From an uncultured Clostridia bacterium (GTDB lineage: Bacteria > Bacillota > Clostridia > Oscillospirales > Ruminococcaceae), in the NCBI GenBank assembly GCA_947586185.1, contig CANPXN010000020.1, positions 1 through 46,610 of the forward strand: a stretch of DNA of 46,610 nt, written 5' to 3'. This document shows, in pieces, positions 23,659 through 32,073 of the stretch. Position 1 is the stretch's first letter, and every line of letters starts with the position of its first letter. The notes beneath the pieces were generated by a model. That model saw only the letters and a list, made by a program, of their open reading frames with translations. It did no database searches and was not told where the DNA came from. The position numbers and the translations under genes were made by a program.

Positions 23659-25525
23659 ACAAAAAATAAAGCTTGCTGTAAAACCCTCACAGGAGCTTAT
23701 AAATTCAACCAAATCCTTAATAAGAAACGGAAAGACAAAAAGACGAGTGCCTTATAAATCAATTATAGCCGTCGCATGCTGCGGAGCCCTTGCCGTAGGC
23801 GTAGCGGCTCACAACCAGATATTCAGCCTGCTGGGTATGGAAACCGAATGCAACGATAAAGATACAAAATGCGGCGTTTCAGAATCCTATGCCATGTCGG
23901 ACAGCAGAGAGCTGAGTGAGGAAGTTTTAACAGATAAGCTGGAAGAAGTAAAGTATGAAGACCTTGTGTTTGCAAACGGCGATACCGGCGACACAAGCCA
24001 GCTTGAACATATTGAAAGCCGCCTTGCCACAATGGCTGACGGAAGCTGTTCCTTTGACGAGGATAGTCTTTTCTTCGAGCCGACCGCTCTTTTAAAGGTA
24101 ACCGTCACAAGCCTTGAAAGAGATGAAGAGTGTGACACCTACGGATTGTCCGTAGACGAATTTTTGTGCGGAAGCCTTATAACGGACTATGATACGACAA
24201 CAGTTTATGACTACAGGGACTACATTCTCATGGAAGAGCTTGCCGATACCGGAAGCCTTATGAAGGTGGGTCACAAGTATGTGCTGCCCGTTACAGCGGC
24301 AGGAGGTATTCTGAGCGTCCAGCCCCCTATAGAAATAACTCAGGACGGCATGTATATGATAACCACCGACTGGAAAAGCTTTGAAGGCAGGGGCGAAAAA
24401 TGGGTGGATATGGGCAGATTTGACGAAAAGTTTGACTATGACATTTATCTGCTGAATCAGCAGGGCTTTGACGCAGGACTTGAAGACTTAAAAATGCGCT
24501 ACTTAGCATGTGATACCTATATACCTCCTATGGACAATTCTGTGGACTATGCAGAAAACGCCAACGGAACAGTAAGCTATGAAAATATAATCTTTGCAAA
24601 TGGCGATATGGGTACCCCTGAAATAATGGACGCAATAGCTGACGCTACAGCCACAATGGACCTTAAAGGCTTTTCCGAAGAAGACCTTATGTCGCAATGC
24701 TTCAACATTTTAGAGGTGAATGTTAAGGGTATACACGAAAAATCATATTCTGTATCAAACGGCGATCCTTATGGAGAGTCGCCGAAATCAATCGTTTATG
24801 AATGCTCCCTTACCTTTGATAAAGACAGCCAGCAGTCCCAGTCTTTAATCATAGAGGACTTTTTCTACGGCTCAAAGCCGATAGCCTTTATGAAAGAGGG
24901 ACATATCTACGTTGTTCCGGTCTATATAAACGATGAGGAAACAAAGGATTATGACGGACTTAACGAACAAAAGGAAAGCTGCTTTAGCCTTATGCACTGC
25001 TATATGCCTCCTATAGAGGTCACCTATCACGGAAACTATGTTGTTCCGGAGGCATGGAAATCCCTTATTAAAAACAGCAGCTTCGGCATTGACGCATCCT
25101 TTACAGGAGGACAGAACTATAATATGTATGGTTTCAAATATGTTCCGAGAGAGGAATTTGAAGCGAACCTTAACGAGCTAAAGCATAGATATTTTTATGA
25201 CAGCGAAGCTCCTAATGTTCTGGAGGGCAGATGCGTATTTGCAAGCGGAAGCTATCTTCTTGCCTGCTATGACGGCGAGCTTTATGAGATGTCTGCTGAA
25301 AGCGGTGAGGTTTTCGGACAGCTTGAAAAGCTTGAAACAGGGGATGAAATTTCAGTGACCTATGACGGAAATATTGCGGAAACATATCCTATGCAGATCC
25401 ATGTTACCGAATGTCAGATACTGAACAAAGGCTCAATTGAGGATTTGTCGGAGGACACTATCAATGCTCTCAAAGAGCTTGGCTGGAAGATTGACCAGTG
25501 GGAAACGTGGAATTATTCAAAGTGA
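23645..25525 (+). CDS. Membrane-anchored protein with duplicated extracellular domain, probable anti-sigma partner
   Basis: A 626-residue protein of unknown function. About 35 Lys/Arg-rich cytoplasmic residues precede a single helix at residues 39-62, and everything after is extracytoplasmic. The outer part is duplicated: KYEDLVFANGDTGDT (near residue 105) opens a first module of about 190 residues and SYENIIFANGDMGTP (near 315) opens a second. Both carry acidic residues, the phrase VGHKYVLPV or EGHIYVVPV, and a PP(I/M) turn. The last 100 residues resemble a small OB-type barrel (CVFASGSYLLACYDGELYEMS). Overlap with the sigma gene and the short basic N-terminus suggest an anti-sigma role; a ZAS-type Cys/His motif is not visible. 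Confidence 0.65.
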   Translation: MMKPEQKIKLAVKPSQELINSTKSLIRNGKTKRRVPYKSIIAVACCGALAVGVAAHNQIFSLLGMETECNDKDTKCGVSESYAMSDSRELSEEVLTDKLEEVKYEDLVFANGDTGDTSQLEHIESRLATMADGSCSFDEDSLFFEPTALLKVTVTSLERDEECDTYGLSVDEFLCGSLITDYDTTTVYDYRDYILMEELADTGSLMKVGHKYVLPVTAAGGILSVQPPIEITQDGMYMITTDWKSFEGRGEKWVDMGRFDEKFDYDIYLLNQQGFDAGLEDLKMRYLACDTYIPPMDNSVDYAENANGTVSYENIIFANGDMGTPEIMDAIADATATMDLKGFSEEDLMSQCFNILEVNVKGIHEKSYSVSNGDPYGESPKSIVYECSLTFDKDSQQSQSLIIEDFFYGSKPIAFMKEGHIYVVPVYINDEETKDYDGLNEQKESCFSLMHCYMPPIEVTYHGNYVVPEAWKSLIKNSSFGIDASFTGGQNYNMYGFKYVPREEFEANLNELKHRYFYDSEAPNVLEGRCVFASGSYLLACYDGELYEMSAESGEVFGQLEKLETGDEISVTYDGNIAETYPMQIHVTECQILNKGSIEDLSEDTINALKELGWKIDQWETWNYSK

Positions 25526-25571
25526 TAAACTGAAAAAGGCTGCACTTTCGTGCAGCCTTTAGTTTATCACT
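25521..25571. terminator. Bidirectional terminator shared by the ECF operon and pyk
   Basis: An 11-bp stem of AAAGGCTGCAC (25535-25545) against GTGCAGCCTTT (25550-25560) with a TTTC loop, extended by AGTGATAAACT (25521-25531) against AGTTTATCACT (25561-25571) across a 3-base bulge. The outer arms contain the stop codons of both convergent genes. Confidence 0.75.
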
Positions 25572-26982
25572 TTACAGTATCGACCTTCATAAGATTTGTA
25601 TTTCCTGAAACGCCCAAAGGAACGCCTGCGGTAATAACCACCAGATCGCCGCTTTCCACTAGTCCTGCCTTAACGGCAGCGTCTATTGCATGGTCAAACA
25701 GGTCGTCCGTATTGGTTTCTTCGCTTATTACCATAGGAGTAACTCCCCACGACATGTTCATTTGCCTGCAAACCGTATCGCTTGTTGTACAGCTTATAAT
25801 AGGACATAAAGGTCTGTATTTTGAAATAAGCCTTGCAGTGCTTCCGCCCTTGGTAACGGTCACTATTGCCTTTACATTAAGGTCATGGGCAGTTGTAACT
25901 GTTGCGTGGGAAATTGCATTTGCAATATTTGTATCGTTATCCGCTTCTCTTCTGGAGAACCTTTTTTTATAGTCGATATTCTGCTCCGTGGTTTCGGCAA
26001 TTAGAGCCATAGTGCTCACAGCGTCCACAGGATATTCTCCGGCAGCGGTTTCTCCCGAAAGCATTATAGCGCTTGTACCGTCATAAATAGCGTTTGCAAC
26101 GTCAGTGATCTCCGCTCTGGTAGGACGAGGGCTTGAGATCATTGATTCAAGCATTTGGGTAGCGGTAATGACCTGTTTGCCGGCATTATATCCCTTGTGT
26201 ATAAGCTCCTTCTGGATAGCCGGTATCTTCTCAAAAGGTATCTCAACGCCCATATCTCCTCTTGCTACCATGATGCCGTCGGCTGCGTCAAGAATCTCGT
26301 CTATATTTTCAACGCCGTCAAGGTTTTCTATTTTTGCAATGATCCTCACGTCGAACCAGCCAAGGCTCTGAGTGAATTTTCTGAGGTAATTTATATCTGC
26401 GGCAGTTCTTACAAAGCTTGCGGCGATAAAGTCAAATTTCATTTTAGCCGCAAATTCAAGGTCGTTCATATCCGCATCGCTGAGATAAGGCATTGAAAGC
26501 TTTACTCCCGGAACGTTGATCCCCTTATTATCCGAAAGCTTTCCTCCGTGAATAACTCTGCATGTAATATCGGTTGCAGTAACGTTTTCAGCAAGCAGCT
26601 CGATAACGCCGTCGTTAATAAGTATTCTTGTACCGACCTTTACATCCTCCGGCAGCTTTTTGAAGGTAACGCTTCCGACCTTTTCATCGCACATAACATC
26701 CCTTGTGGTAAGGGTATATACATCGCCGTTCTTTATCTGTACAGGCTCTGCAAACTTTCCAAGCCTCACCTCAGGGCCTTTTGTATCCATCATTGTTGCA
26801 ACAGGAAGACCAAGCTCGTTTCTTATGCTTTCGACCTGTCTGAAACGCCTTTCGTGAATTTCATAGTTCCCGTGTGAAAAGTTAAAACGTGCAACATTCA
26901 TACCATTCTCCATAAGGGAGCGCATAATGCTGTCATCATCCGTTGACGGGCCTATTGTACAAACTATCTTTGTTTTTCTCAT
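25567..26982 (-). CDS. pyk: Pyruvate kinase
   Basis: Glycolytic enzyme making pyruvate and ATP from phosphoenolpyruvate and ADP. The 471-residue product has the family start TKIVCTIGPSTDD, the B domain, the catalytic signature IIAKIENLDGVENIDEIL, MVARGDMGVEIP, and TATQMLESM, which carries conserved substrate-binding residues. The C-terminal regulatory domain ends normally, and the extra PEP-utiliser domain found in some Bacillota pyruvate kinases is absent. The ATG follows AGGAGG. It is monocistronic with its own promoter. Confidence 0.95.
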   Translation of the reverse strand: MRKTKIVCTIGPSTDDDSIMRSLMENGMNVARFNFSHGNYEIHERRFRQVESIRNELGLPVATMMDTKGPEVRLGKFAEPVQIKNGDVYTLTTRDVMCDEKVGSVTFKKLPEDVKVGTRILINDGVIELLAENVTATDITCRVIHGGKLSDNKGINVPGVKLSMPYLSDADMNDLEFAAKMKFDFIAASFVRTAADINYLRKFTQSLGWFDVRIIAKIENLDGVENIDEILDAADGIMVARGDMGVEIPFEKIPAIQKELIHKGYNAGKQVITATQMLESMISSPRPTRAEITDVANAIYDGTSAIMLSGETAAGEYPVDAVSTMALIAETTEQNIDYKKRFSRREADNDTNIANAISHATVTTAHDLNVKAIVTVTKGGSTARLISKYRPLCPIISCTTSDTVCRQMNMSWGVTPMVISEETNTDDLFDHAIDAAVKAGLVESGDLVVITAGVPLGVSGNTNLMKVDTVK

Positions 26983-27024
26983 AAACTGCCTCCTGTTTTT
27001 ACATACTTATTTTCATACGTTTAC

Positions 27025-27053
27025 ATTATACCTCATTTTTCATATAAGGTCAA
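27025..27053 (-). promoter_or_regulatory. pyk promoter
   Basis: On the minus strand, TTGACC at 27053-27048, a 17-base spacer, and TATAAT at 27030-27025. The pyk ATG lies about 43 bases after the -10 box. Confidence 0.7.
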
Positions 27054-27108
27054 TGAGGTTAAATGTAAAACATTCGTAAATATCGGAGAATATTGGAAAA
27101 TACAGAAA

Positions 27109-27135
27109 AAACCGCTCTGAAATTCAAAGCGGTTT
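27109..27135 (-). terminator. Terminator after the 535-residue gene
   Basis: AAACCGCT at 27109-27116 pairs with AGCGGTTT at 27128-27135, with extra inner pairing TGAA/TTCA. On the minus strand it is followed by a T-run, so it closes the sugar-transferase operon. Confidence 0.7.
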
Positions 27136-27148
27136 CCCATAATTATGC

Positions 27149-28756
27149 TCAGCTTTTGCTAACGGCAATAGTCCAGCCTGCCGGCTCGTTTCTGACATCA
27201 GCCGAAAGACCGCTATAAAGTCCCTCTCCGGCAGGAACGATATATCTCACATTAAAGCCGTTGTCCTCCAGCTCCTTTATAATATCCTCTTTAAGCCATG
27301 CCGTTTCAAATATTTCGCTCCGTGCCCAGTCCTTTATCCTGCTGCATACCCTTACATTCGGGGCATTGAAGATAAACAATCCCTCCGAGGTCATGTTGGA
27401 CTGAATCTTTTTATACATATTTTTCCTTGCTGAATATGTAAAATGCTTTATATTCTTAAAGCATACAGCCACACTGTAAAGCCCTCTGTCCTCACGTTCA
27501 AAGTAATCCCAGTCAGCGTCCAGCTCGCAAAGGTCTGCATTTCCGAAATAGTCCTTGACAATAGCTTTTATTGCCGCTCTTTCCATTTCCTCTATACAGC
27601 TTTCAGGAGGCGTAAGGTCTTCCGTTTTTTCAAGGCATGCCGCTTTTATATCCCCATATCCAAGGGCAAGCTTTCTGCCTTTAAGAGCAACTGCATTTTC
27701 CCATTTAGAAAGGGAAATAAGATTCCCGGAAAGCTTATTTTCGGCATACTTTTCCCCAAGGCTCACAATATCGCCGCTTATGGTCTTAAAGCTGCGCTCT
27801 GAAAGCTCCTGCTCCGCCGAAGCCGTCAGCGGAATATAGTGGTGCATACCGGTGTCGTTTAGATATCTCAGCTCGTTAAGAGTGCTCCTGTCAAGCTCTC
27901 CCACAGGATTTTCTCCTCCAAGGCGGACAATACAGTCATAGCCTGTAAACACTCTTTCAAAGCCTATCAGATCAAAAATATTATCAGTGCATACTATACA
28001 TAGATCGGGGTTCAGCGAGTCAAGCCTTACCTTCAGCGCCGACGACGGAATATAGGAAATATTCCTGCTTGCCTGAGGCTCGCTGATGCTGTCCTCAGCA
28101 GAGATCATAACGCTGTTGTATACGCTTCCCTTTGTGATCTCCGCATAGGTTTTAAGAGCGTCGATATTTCCCACCTTGGAAAGGTTAAAGCATACCACTG
28201 CAATAAGTCCCTTGCCGCCCCAGCCTGTCCTGGAAAGCTCTTTAAGGGTCATGGAGCAGGTGTACTTCCCAAGCTCCGCAAGCTTTGGCGCAGCCTCCTG
28301 TGCGCTGCATCTTTTTATAGCGTCCACCCTTTCGCCGATTCCAGAATAAACGCCTCCGGATATTTCCTTACAGCCCTTGATTTTTCCCTCAAGCCTTGCC
28401 TCCGGTTTTACGGCAAGCATACAGCCGCCGATCTTCCTGTCCTGTACGTCCATAGCTATGCCGAGCTTTTCAAGCTGCTTTGCGTTGAGAGTCGAGCGCA
28501 GTCTTACCTTGTCGAACTCCTTTTTCATTGCGATCATTGCCTCAGCGTATTTTCTGAGCTTGTCCTCAAGTCCTGCGCATCTGCTTTCCAGTCCCTCTAT
28601 GGCCTCGGCAGCCTGAGCGTTAAACTGATTCTGCTTTTCGCCAAAGGGTTCAAGACCGTTTTTCATAACTATTCCGGCAGCCTTTCCAGCCATGCCCTTA
28701 TTTTCAGTCTCCGTCAGAACAAAGGCTTCCGCCTTGCTTTTCAGATCATTTTCCAT
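27149..28756 (-). CDS. Hypothetical protein with coiled coil and methyltransferase-like C-terminus
   Basis: A 535-residue protein not recognised as a named family. Residues 1-50 are Lys/Glu-rich, and 55-105 is a predicted coiled coil (GLESRCAGLEDKLRKYAEAM). Residues about 180-320 look Rossmann-like (GKGLIAVVCFNLSK, DLCIVCTDNIFDLIGFERV). The last 170 residues match the second half of a class I methyltransferase fold: an acidic ADLCELDADWDYF, a YSVAVCFKNIKHF strand, then LFIFNAPN and WLKEDIIKELEDNGF. A canonical glycine-rich SAM motif was not found. It starts 4 bases after the sugar-transferase stop with GGGGGG as the binding site, so a role in modifying or tethering the same polysaccharide is plausible. 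Confidence 0.6.
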   Translation of the reverse strand: MENDLKSKAEAFVLTETENKGMAGKAAGIVMKNGLEPFGEKQNQFNAQAAEAIEGLESRCAGLEDKLRKYAEAMIAMKKEFDKVRLRSTLNAKQLEKLGIAMDVQDRKIGGCMLAVKPEARLEGKIKGCKEISGGVYSGIGERVDAIKRCSAQEAAPKLAELGKYTCSMTLKELSRTGWGGKGLIAVVCFNLSKVGNIDALKTYAEITKGSVYNSVMISAEDSISEPQASRNISYIPSSALKVRLDSLNPDLCIVCTDNIFDLIGFERVFTGYDCIVRLGGENPVGELDRSTLNELRYLNDTGMHHYIPLTASAEQELSERSFKTISGDIVSLGEKYAENKLSGNLISLSKWENAVALKGRKLALGYGDIKAACLEKTEDLTPPESCIEEMERAAIKAIVKDYFGNADLCELDADWDYFEREDRGLYSVAVCFKNIKHFTYSARKNMYKKIQSNMTSEGLFIFNAPNVRVCSRIKDWARSEIFETAWLKEDIIKELEDNGFNVRYIVPAGEGLYSGLSADVRNEPAGWTIAVSKS

Positions 28757-28760
28757 AATA

Positions 28761-30137
28761 TTACATCTTACCCCCCTTATCGGCAATATCCTTTTCTCTT
28801 TCCTTACGCTGGGAATTCATTTCTCCCGGAAGTATCATTGTCTTTATTGTCATAAGAATGATCCTTATATCCAGAATAAACGAATAACTTTCTATATACA
28901 TAAGATCCATTTTCAGCTTGTCATAAGGAGTCGTATCATAAACCCCTGTTACCTGCGCATAGCCGGTAAGTCCTGCCTTGACTTTAAGCCTGAATCTGAA
29001 CTCCGGCATTTCTCTTTCATATTCCTCTGTAAGCTCCGGTCTTTCCGGTCTTGGTCCAACCACCGACATATCGCCTTTTAATATGTTGAAAAGCTGAGGC
29101 AGCTCGTCCAGACGGCATTTCCTCAAAAACGCCCCAACAGGCGTTACCCTCGAATCCGATTCCGTAGCAAGCCTTGGCACTCCATCCTTTTCAGCGTCGG
29201 GTATCATGCTTCTGAACTTCATTACATAAAACTCTCTGCCGCCGGTAGTAAGCCTTTTCTGCTTATAAAGCACCGGTCCTCTGTCATAGAGCTTTACTGC
29301 TGCGGAAATTATAAGCATAAACGGCGAGGTCAAAACTATACATATAAGTGAAACAACAATGTCGAAAAGTCTTTTTAAAAGCTTCTGTTCAAAGCCAAGG
29401 CCATAGTTCCTGCAAAGGAGCAGCGGCGAATCGAATATTTTTATATCCTCCGCTCCCCTTATGATTATATCCGATATCTTAGGGGCGATATATGCTCTCT
29501 TTGACTGCTCAAAGCAGTATTTTATAAGGTCGTTTCTTTTCTGACCTCCGACATCGCATATTATAGCGCCGTCATACTTAACGATCTCGCTTTTGAGCTG
29601 CTCTAAAGGAGCGTCTATCCCGATGGACTCGCATATAATATATTTGTCGTCCCTCTCGCACATTTTATCCACAAGGTTTGCCGCCTGCTTGCTGCCGTAT
29701 ATTATCACAAGCCGCCTCGGCGGAAAGAGCCTTGCATAAACTCTGGTGTTTATAAAGTTCCAGCATATTATAAAAGACATATCTATTATAGTCATCAGCG
29801 CTATAGGATAAAGCTTCATAAAGTCACGTCCGATAACGCTTATCTGGAAATAGGTTATAATGTTAACGGCTATCATGGATATTCCCTGACCGTAAAGTGC
29901 GTCCGTCCGCTTGAAGTACCCTATCTTAAAGCTTCCGTACGCCTTAAAAAACAGCAGGGTCAGGATCATATAAATAAATATAACGACCCAGTTTCCTCGT
30001 CTGTAAAAAGGGAAAATAATTGCGTCACTGTAGTACTCATACCATATATAACCAAAAGTCACCGCAAGGGCGATTATTAAAATAAAGCTTGAAAAAAAAG
30101 AAATTATCCTTTTATATTGTTCTTTGTTTTTGCTCAT
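28761..30137 (-). CDS. Polyprenyl glycosylphosphotransferase (WcaJ/WbaP family)
   Basis: Starts exopolysaccharide or capsule repeat synthesis by moving a sugar phosphate from a nucleotide sugar to undecaprenyl phosphate. The 458-residue protein has about four N-terminal helices, a CoA-binding-like domain (LVIIYGSKQAANLVDKM), a fifth membrane segment, and the catalytic domain. That domain runs from KRLFDIVVSLICIVL with KFRSMIPDAEKDG, RKCRLDELPQLFNI, GDMSVVGPRPERPEL and KAGLTGYAQVTG, all family hallmarks. The ATG at 30137 follows GAGAG; a GTG one codon earlier is possible. The preferred sugar is not known. Confidence 0.9.
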   Translation of the reverse strand: MSKNKEQYKRIISFFSSFILIIALAVTFGYIWYEYYSDAIIFPFYRRGNWVVIFIYMILTLLFFKAYGSFKIGYFKRTDALYGQGISMIAVNIITYFQISVIGRDFMKLYPIALMTIIDMSFIICWNFINTRVYARLFPPRRLVIIYGSKQAANLVDKMCERDDKYIICESIGIDAPLEQLKSEIVKYDGAIICDVGGQKRNDLIKYCFEQSKRAYIAPKISDIIIRGAEDIKIFDSPLLLCRNYGLGFEQKLLKRLFDIVVSLICIVLTSPFMLIISAAVKLYDRGPVLYKQKRLTTGGREFYVMKFRSMIPDAEKDGVPRLATESDSRVTPVGAFLRKCRLDELPQLFNILKGDMSVVGPRPERPELTEEYEREMPEFRFRLKVKAGLTGYAQVTGVYDTTPYDKLKMDLMYIESYSFILDIRIILMTIKTMILPGEMNSQRKEREKDIADKGGKM

Positions 30138-30183
30138 CACACTGTCTCTCTCATTTTTATTCTACGCTTTCGGTGCGGAGAAA

Positions 30184-30227
30184 ATATAATTAATATTAAT
30201 TATATCAAATTCATGTTAAATAGTCAA
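30184..30227 (-). promoter_or_regulatory. Sugar-transferase promoter with overlapping AT palindrome
   Basis: On the minus strand, TTGACT at 30227-30222, a 17-base spacer, and TATAAT at 30204-30199. The -35 box lies inside the last codons of ytaF. The -10 box falls in a perfect 22-bp palindrome at 30184-30205 made only of A and T, extending past the expected start site. Confidence 0.6.
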
Positions 30228-30836
30228 TAGCTTTGAAAAAGCAAGGAGTATCAAAAATGCTCCGGAAAGCCATGAAAGCTCCGCTTTTTTCCTGAGCATT
30301 CTTCCGGCAGCAGAACCTGCGGCAACAGCTGCAATTCCAAGCAGCATGCTGAAAACAGCGGTCCTGAGGACATTTACTCCGCAAAGACCTGCCCCGACGC
30401 CGCTTGCAAGGGAATCCGCCGAAAGGGCTGCGGCAAGGGTAAGAGCCTCCTTACAGCTAAGCGACTTTGAGCAGTCTATATCTGCTTTTGTTTCGTCGAG
30501 ATAGACCTCTATGACAAAATTTATGCTGAAAAGCCTGAACGACAGCCGTTTATCCCCCTTGAGCCTTCTTATAAGCGCTTTAAGTGTATTCTGACACAAA
30601 CTAACTATTCCTATGCACAAAAGCAGTGCAAAGCCAAGCCATCGGCATACGTTTTCAGGGATCACCTCTCCCAGCGCCGAAGAAAGCAGCAGAGAGCCGG
30701 TCAGAACAGCCGTACCGGTCACGCTTATAATAAAAGCGGAAACAGCCGGTATCCTGATATTTCCTGCTCCATATGCAGCAGCGGCAATAAATGCGTCGGT
30801 GCATACCGCAAGCACCAGTATAATTTCCTGAATCAA
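30216..30836 (-). CDS. ytaF: Sporulation membrane protein YtaF (MntP-like fold)
   Basis: A 206-residue integral membrane protein with six helices in two halves, each with an Asp in a small-residue patch: DAFIAAAAYGAGNIRIP near residue 14 and SADSLASGVGAGLCG near 140. This resembles the MntP/LysE-type manganese and cation exporters, and the length and pattern match the sporulation protein YtaF. A Lys/Arg-rich loop with KLKGDKR separates the halves. It begins with TTG after GGAGGCGG. The gene stands between the sugar-transferase operon and divergent birA. A manganese role is uncertain. Confidence 0.75.
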   Translation of the reverse strand: MIQEIILVLAVCTDAFIAAAAYGAGNIRIPAVSAFIISVTGTAVLTGSLLLSSALGEVIPENVCRWLGFALLLCIGIVSLCQNTLKALIRRLKGDKRLSFRLFSINFVIEVYLDETKADIDCSKSLSCKEALTLAAALSADSLASGVGAGLCGVNVLRTAVFSMLLGIAAVAAGSAAGRMLRKKAELSWLSGAFLILLAFSKLLTI

Positions 30837-30914
30837 ATTTTCCGCCTCCGCTTGTTATTGTCGGTTTTCTGTGCTATTATTATTGTATGTTAGCTTTAAA
30901 GAAAGGTGAATGAA

Positions 30915-31889
30915 ATGACAACAAAGGAAAAGGTTCTCGAAGCCCTCTCAGAAACGGACGGCTATATTTCAGGTCAGGCTCTTGCCGGAAAGCTGGGATT
31001 AAGCCGTAATTCGGTATGGAAGGCTGTAAAGCAGCTACAGGAAGAGGGATGCCAAATAGAAGCTGTTTCAAACAAGGGATATCGGCTTCAGGAATGCGCC
31101 GACGTACTGAGCGAGGGACTGCTTAGCTCATGTCTGAGTGTGAAAAAGCACAATATAGTCGTCCTTGACAAAACGGACAGCACAAACAACTACGCAAAAA
31201 AGCTTGCGGCAAAGGGAGCAGAGGACGGCACTATCGTAATTTCCGACACACAGACCTCTGGAAAGGGAAGACTTGGAAGAAGCTTCTGTTCGCCTCCCGG
31301 TATAGCTGTTTATATGACGGAGATCATTCGTCCGGATACGGATATGCAGACAAATCAGCTTATAACAAGCTGCGCTGCCGTAGCCGTTTCAAAAGCGGTG
31401 GACGAGCTTTGCGGAGCGGAAACAAAGATAAAGTGGGTAAACGATATTTACCTTAACAGGAAAAAGATATGCGGCATACTGACAGAGGCATCCCTGAGCT
31501 TTGAATCGGGACAGCTTGACTATGCTGTAATAGGTATTGGAGTAAATATACGGTCGGTCAAGGAGCATTTCGACGCAAAGCTCCTTGAAACGGCGACCTC
31601 CATTGAGGACGAAACCGGAAAAGCGCCTTTAAGATGCGTTCTTGCCGCAAAAATAGCGGACAACCTTGACCTTTTACTTGGGGATATCGAAAGCAGGAGC
31701 TTTATGGAGGAGTACAGAAAACGCTCCTGCATTATCGGCTGCCGGGTAGCCGTTTCAAAATACAGCGGCGAGCGTGAGGCTCTTGCTGTGGGCATCGACG
31801 ACAACGCAGGGCTTATCGTAAAATACGACGACGGAACGGAGGAAGTGCTTAACTCAGGTGAAGCAAGGATAATCAAGGAGTCCATGTGA
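30915..31889 (+). CDS. birA: Biotin-protein ligase and biotin operon repressor BirA
   Basis: A 324-residue bifunctional protein that activates biotin with ATP, attaches it to carboxylase lysines and represses biotin genes. The N-terminal winged helix-turn-helix (residues 3-60: LAGKLGLSRNSVWKAVKQL) is followed by the ligase domain with TDSTNNYAK, the biotinyl-AMP loop GKGRLGRSF and KWVNDIYLNRKKICGILTE, and a C-terminal SH3-like domain. The ATG at 30915 was preferred over a GTG nine bases earlier because AAAGG lies at the right distance. A weak promoter-like TTGTCG..TATTGT pair with 17-base spacing lies upstream. No biotin genes are in the window. Confidence 0.93.
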   Translation: MTTKEKVLEALSETDGYISGQALAGKLGLSRNSVWKAVKQLQEEGCQIEAVSNKGYRLQECADVLSEGLLSSCLSVKKHNIVVLDKTDSTNNYAKKLAAKGAEDGTIVISDTQTSGKGRLGRSFCSPPGIAVYMTEIIRPDTDMQTNQLITSCAAVAVSKAVDELCGAETKIKWVNDIYLNRKKICGILTEASLSFESGQLDYAVIGIGVNIRSVKEHFDAKLLETATSIEDETGKAPLRCVLAAKIADNLDLLLGDIESRSFMEEYRKRSCIIGCRVAVSKYSGEREALAVGIDDNAGLIVKYDDGTEEVLNSGEARIIKESM

Positions 31890-31900
31890 CTCAAAAGAGG

Positions 31901-31946
31901 GAACTGCTGCACAAATACTGGTGCGGCAGTTCCTTTATTTTTTTGA
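31901..31946 (+). terminator. birA terminator
   Basis: GGAACTGCTGCAC at 31901-31913 pairs with GTGCGGCAGTTCC at 31922-31934 (one wobble), then TTTATTTTTTT. A typical intrinsic terminator starting 12 bases after the stop. Confidence 0.85.
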
Positions 31947-32003
31947 ATAACTGCATACCATTCTTGTTAACAAAAAAATTTTTCTCAGCTTTTCAAAGCT
32001 AAA

Positions 32004-32032
32004 TTGACTTTTAGAGATTATAGTTGTATAAT
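32004..32032 (+). promoter_or_regulatory. Promoter of the teichoic-acid-like cluster
   Basis: TTGACT at 32004-32009 and TATAAT at 32027-32032 with a 17-base spacer. The first start codon of the six-gene cluster is at 32074. No other strong promoter was found through 38554. Confidence 0.75.
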
Positions 32033-32073
32033 GTAAAATGTGAAATTATGTAAATTGCATTTTGGAGAAGATT

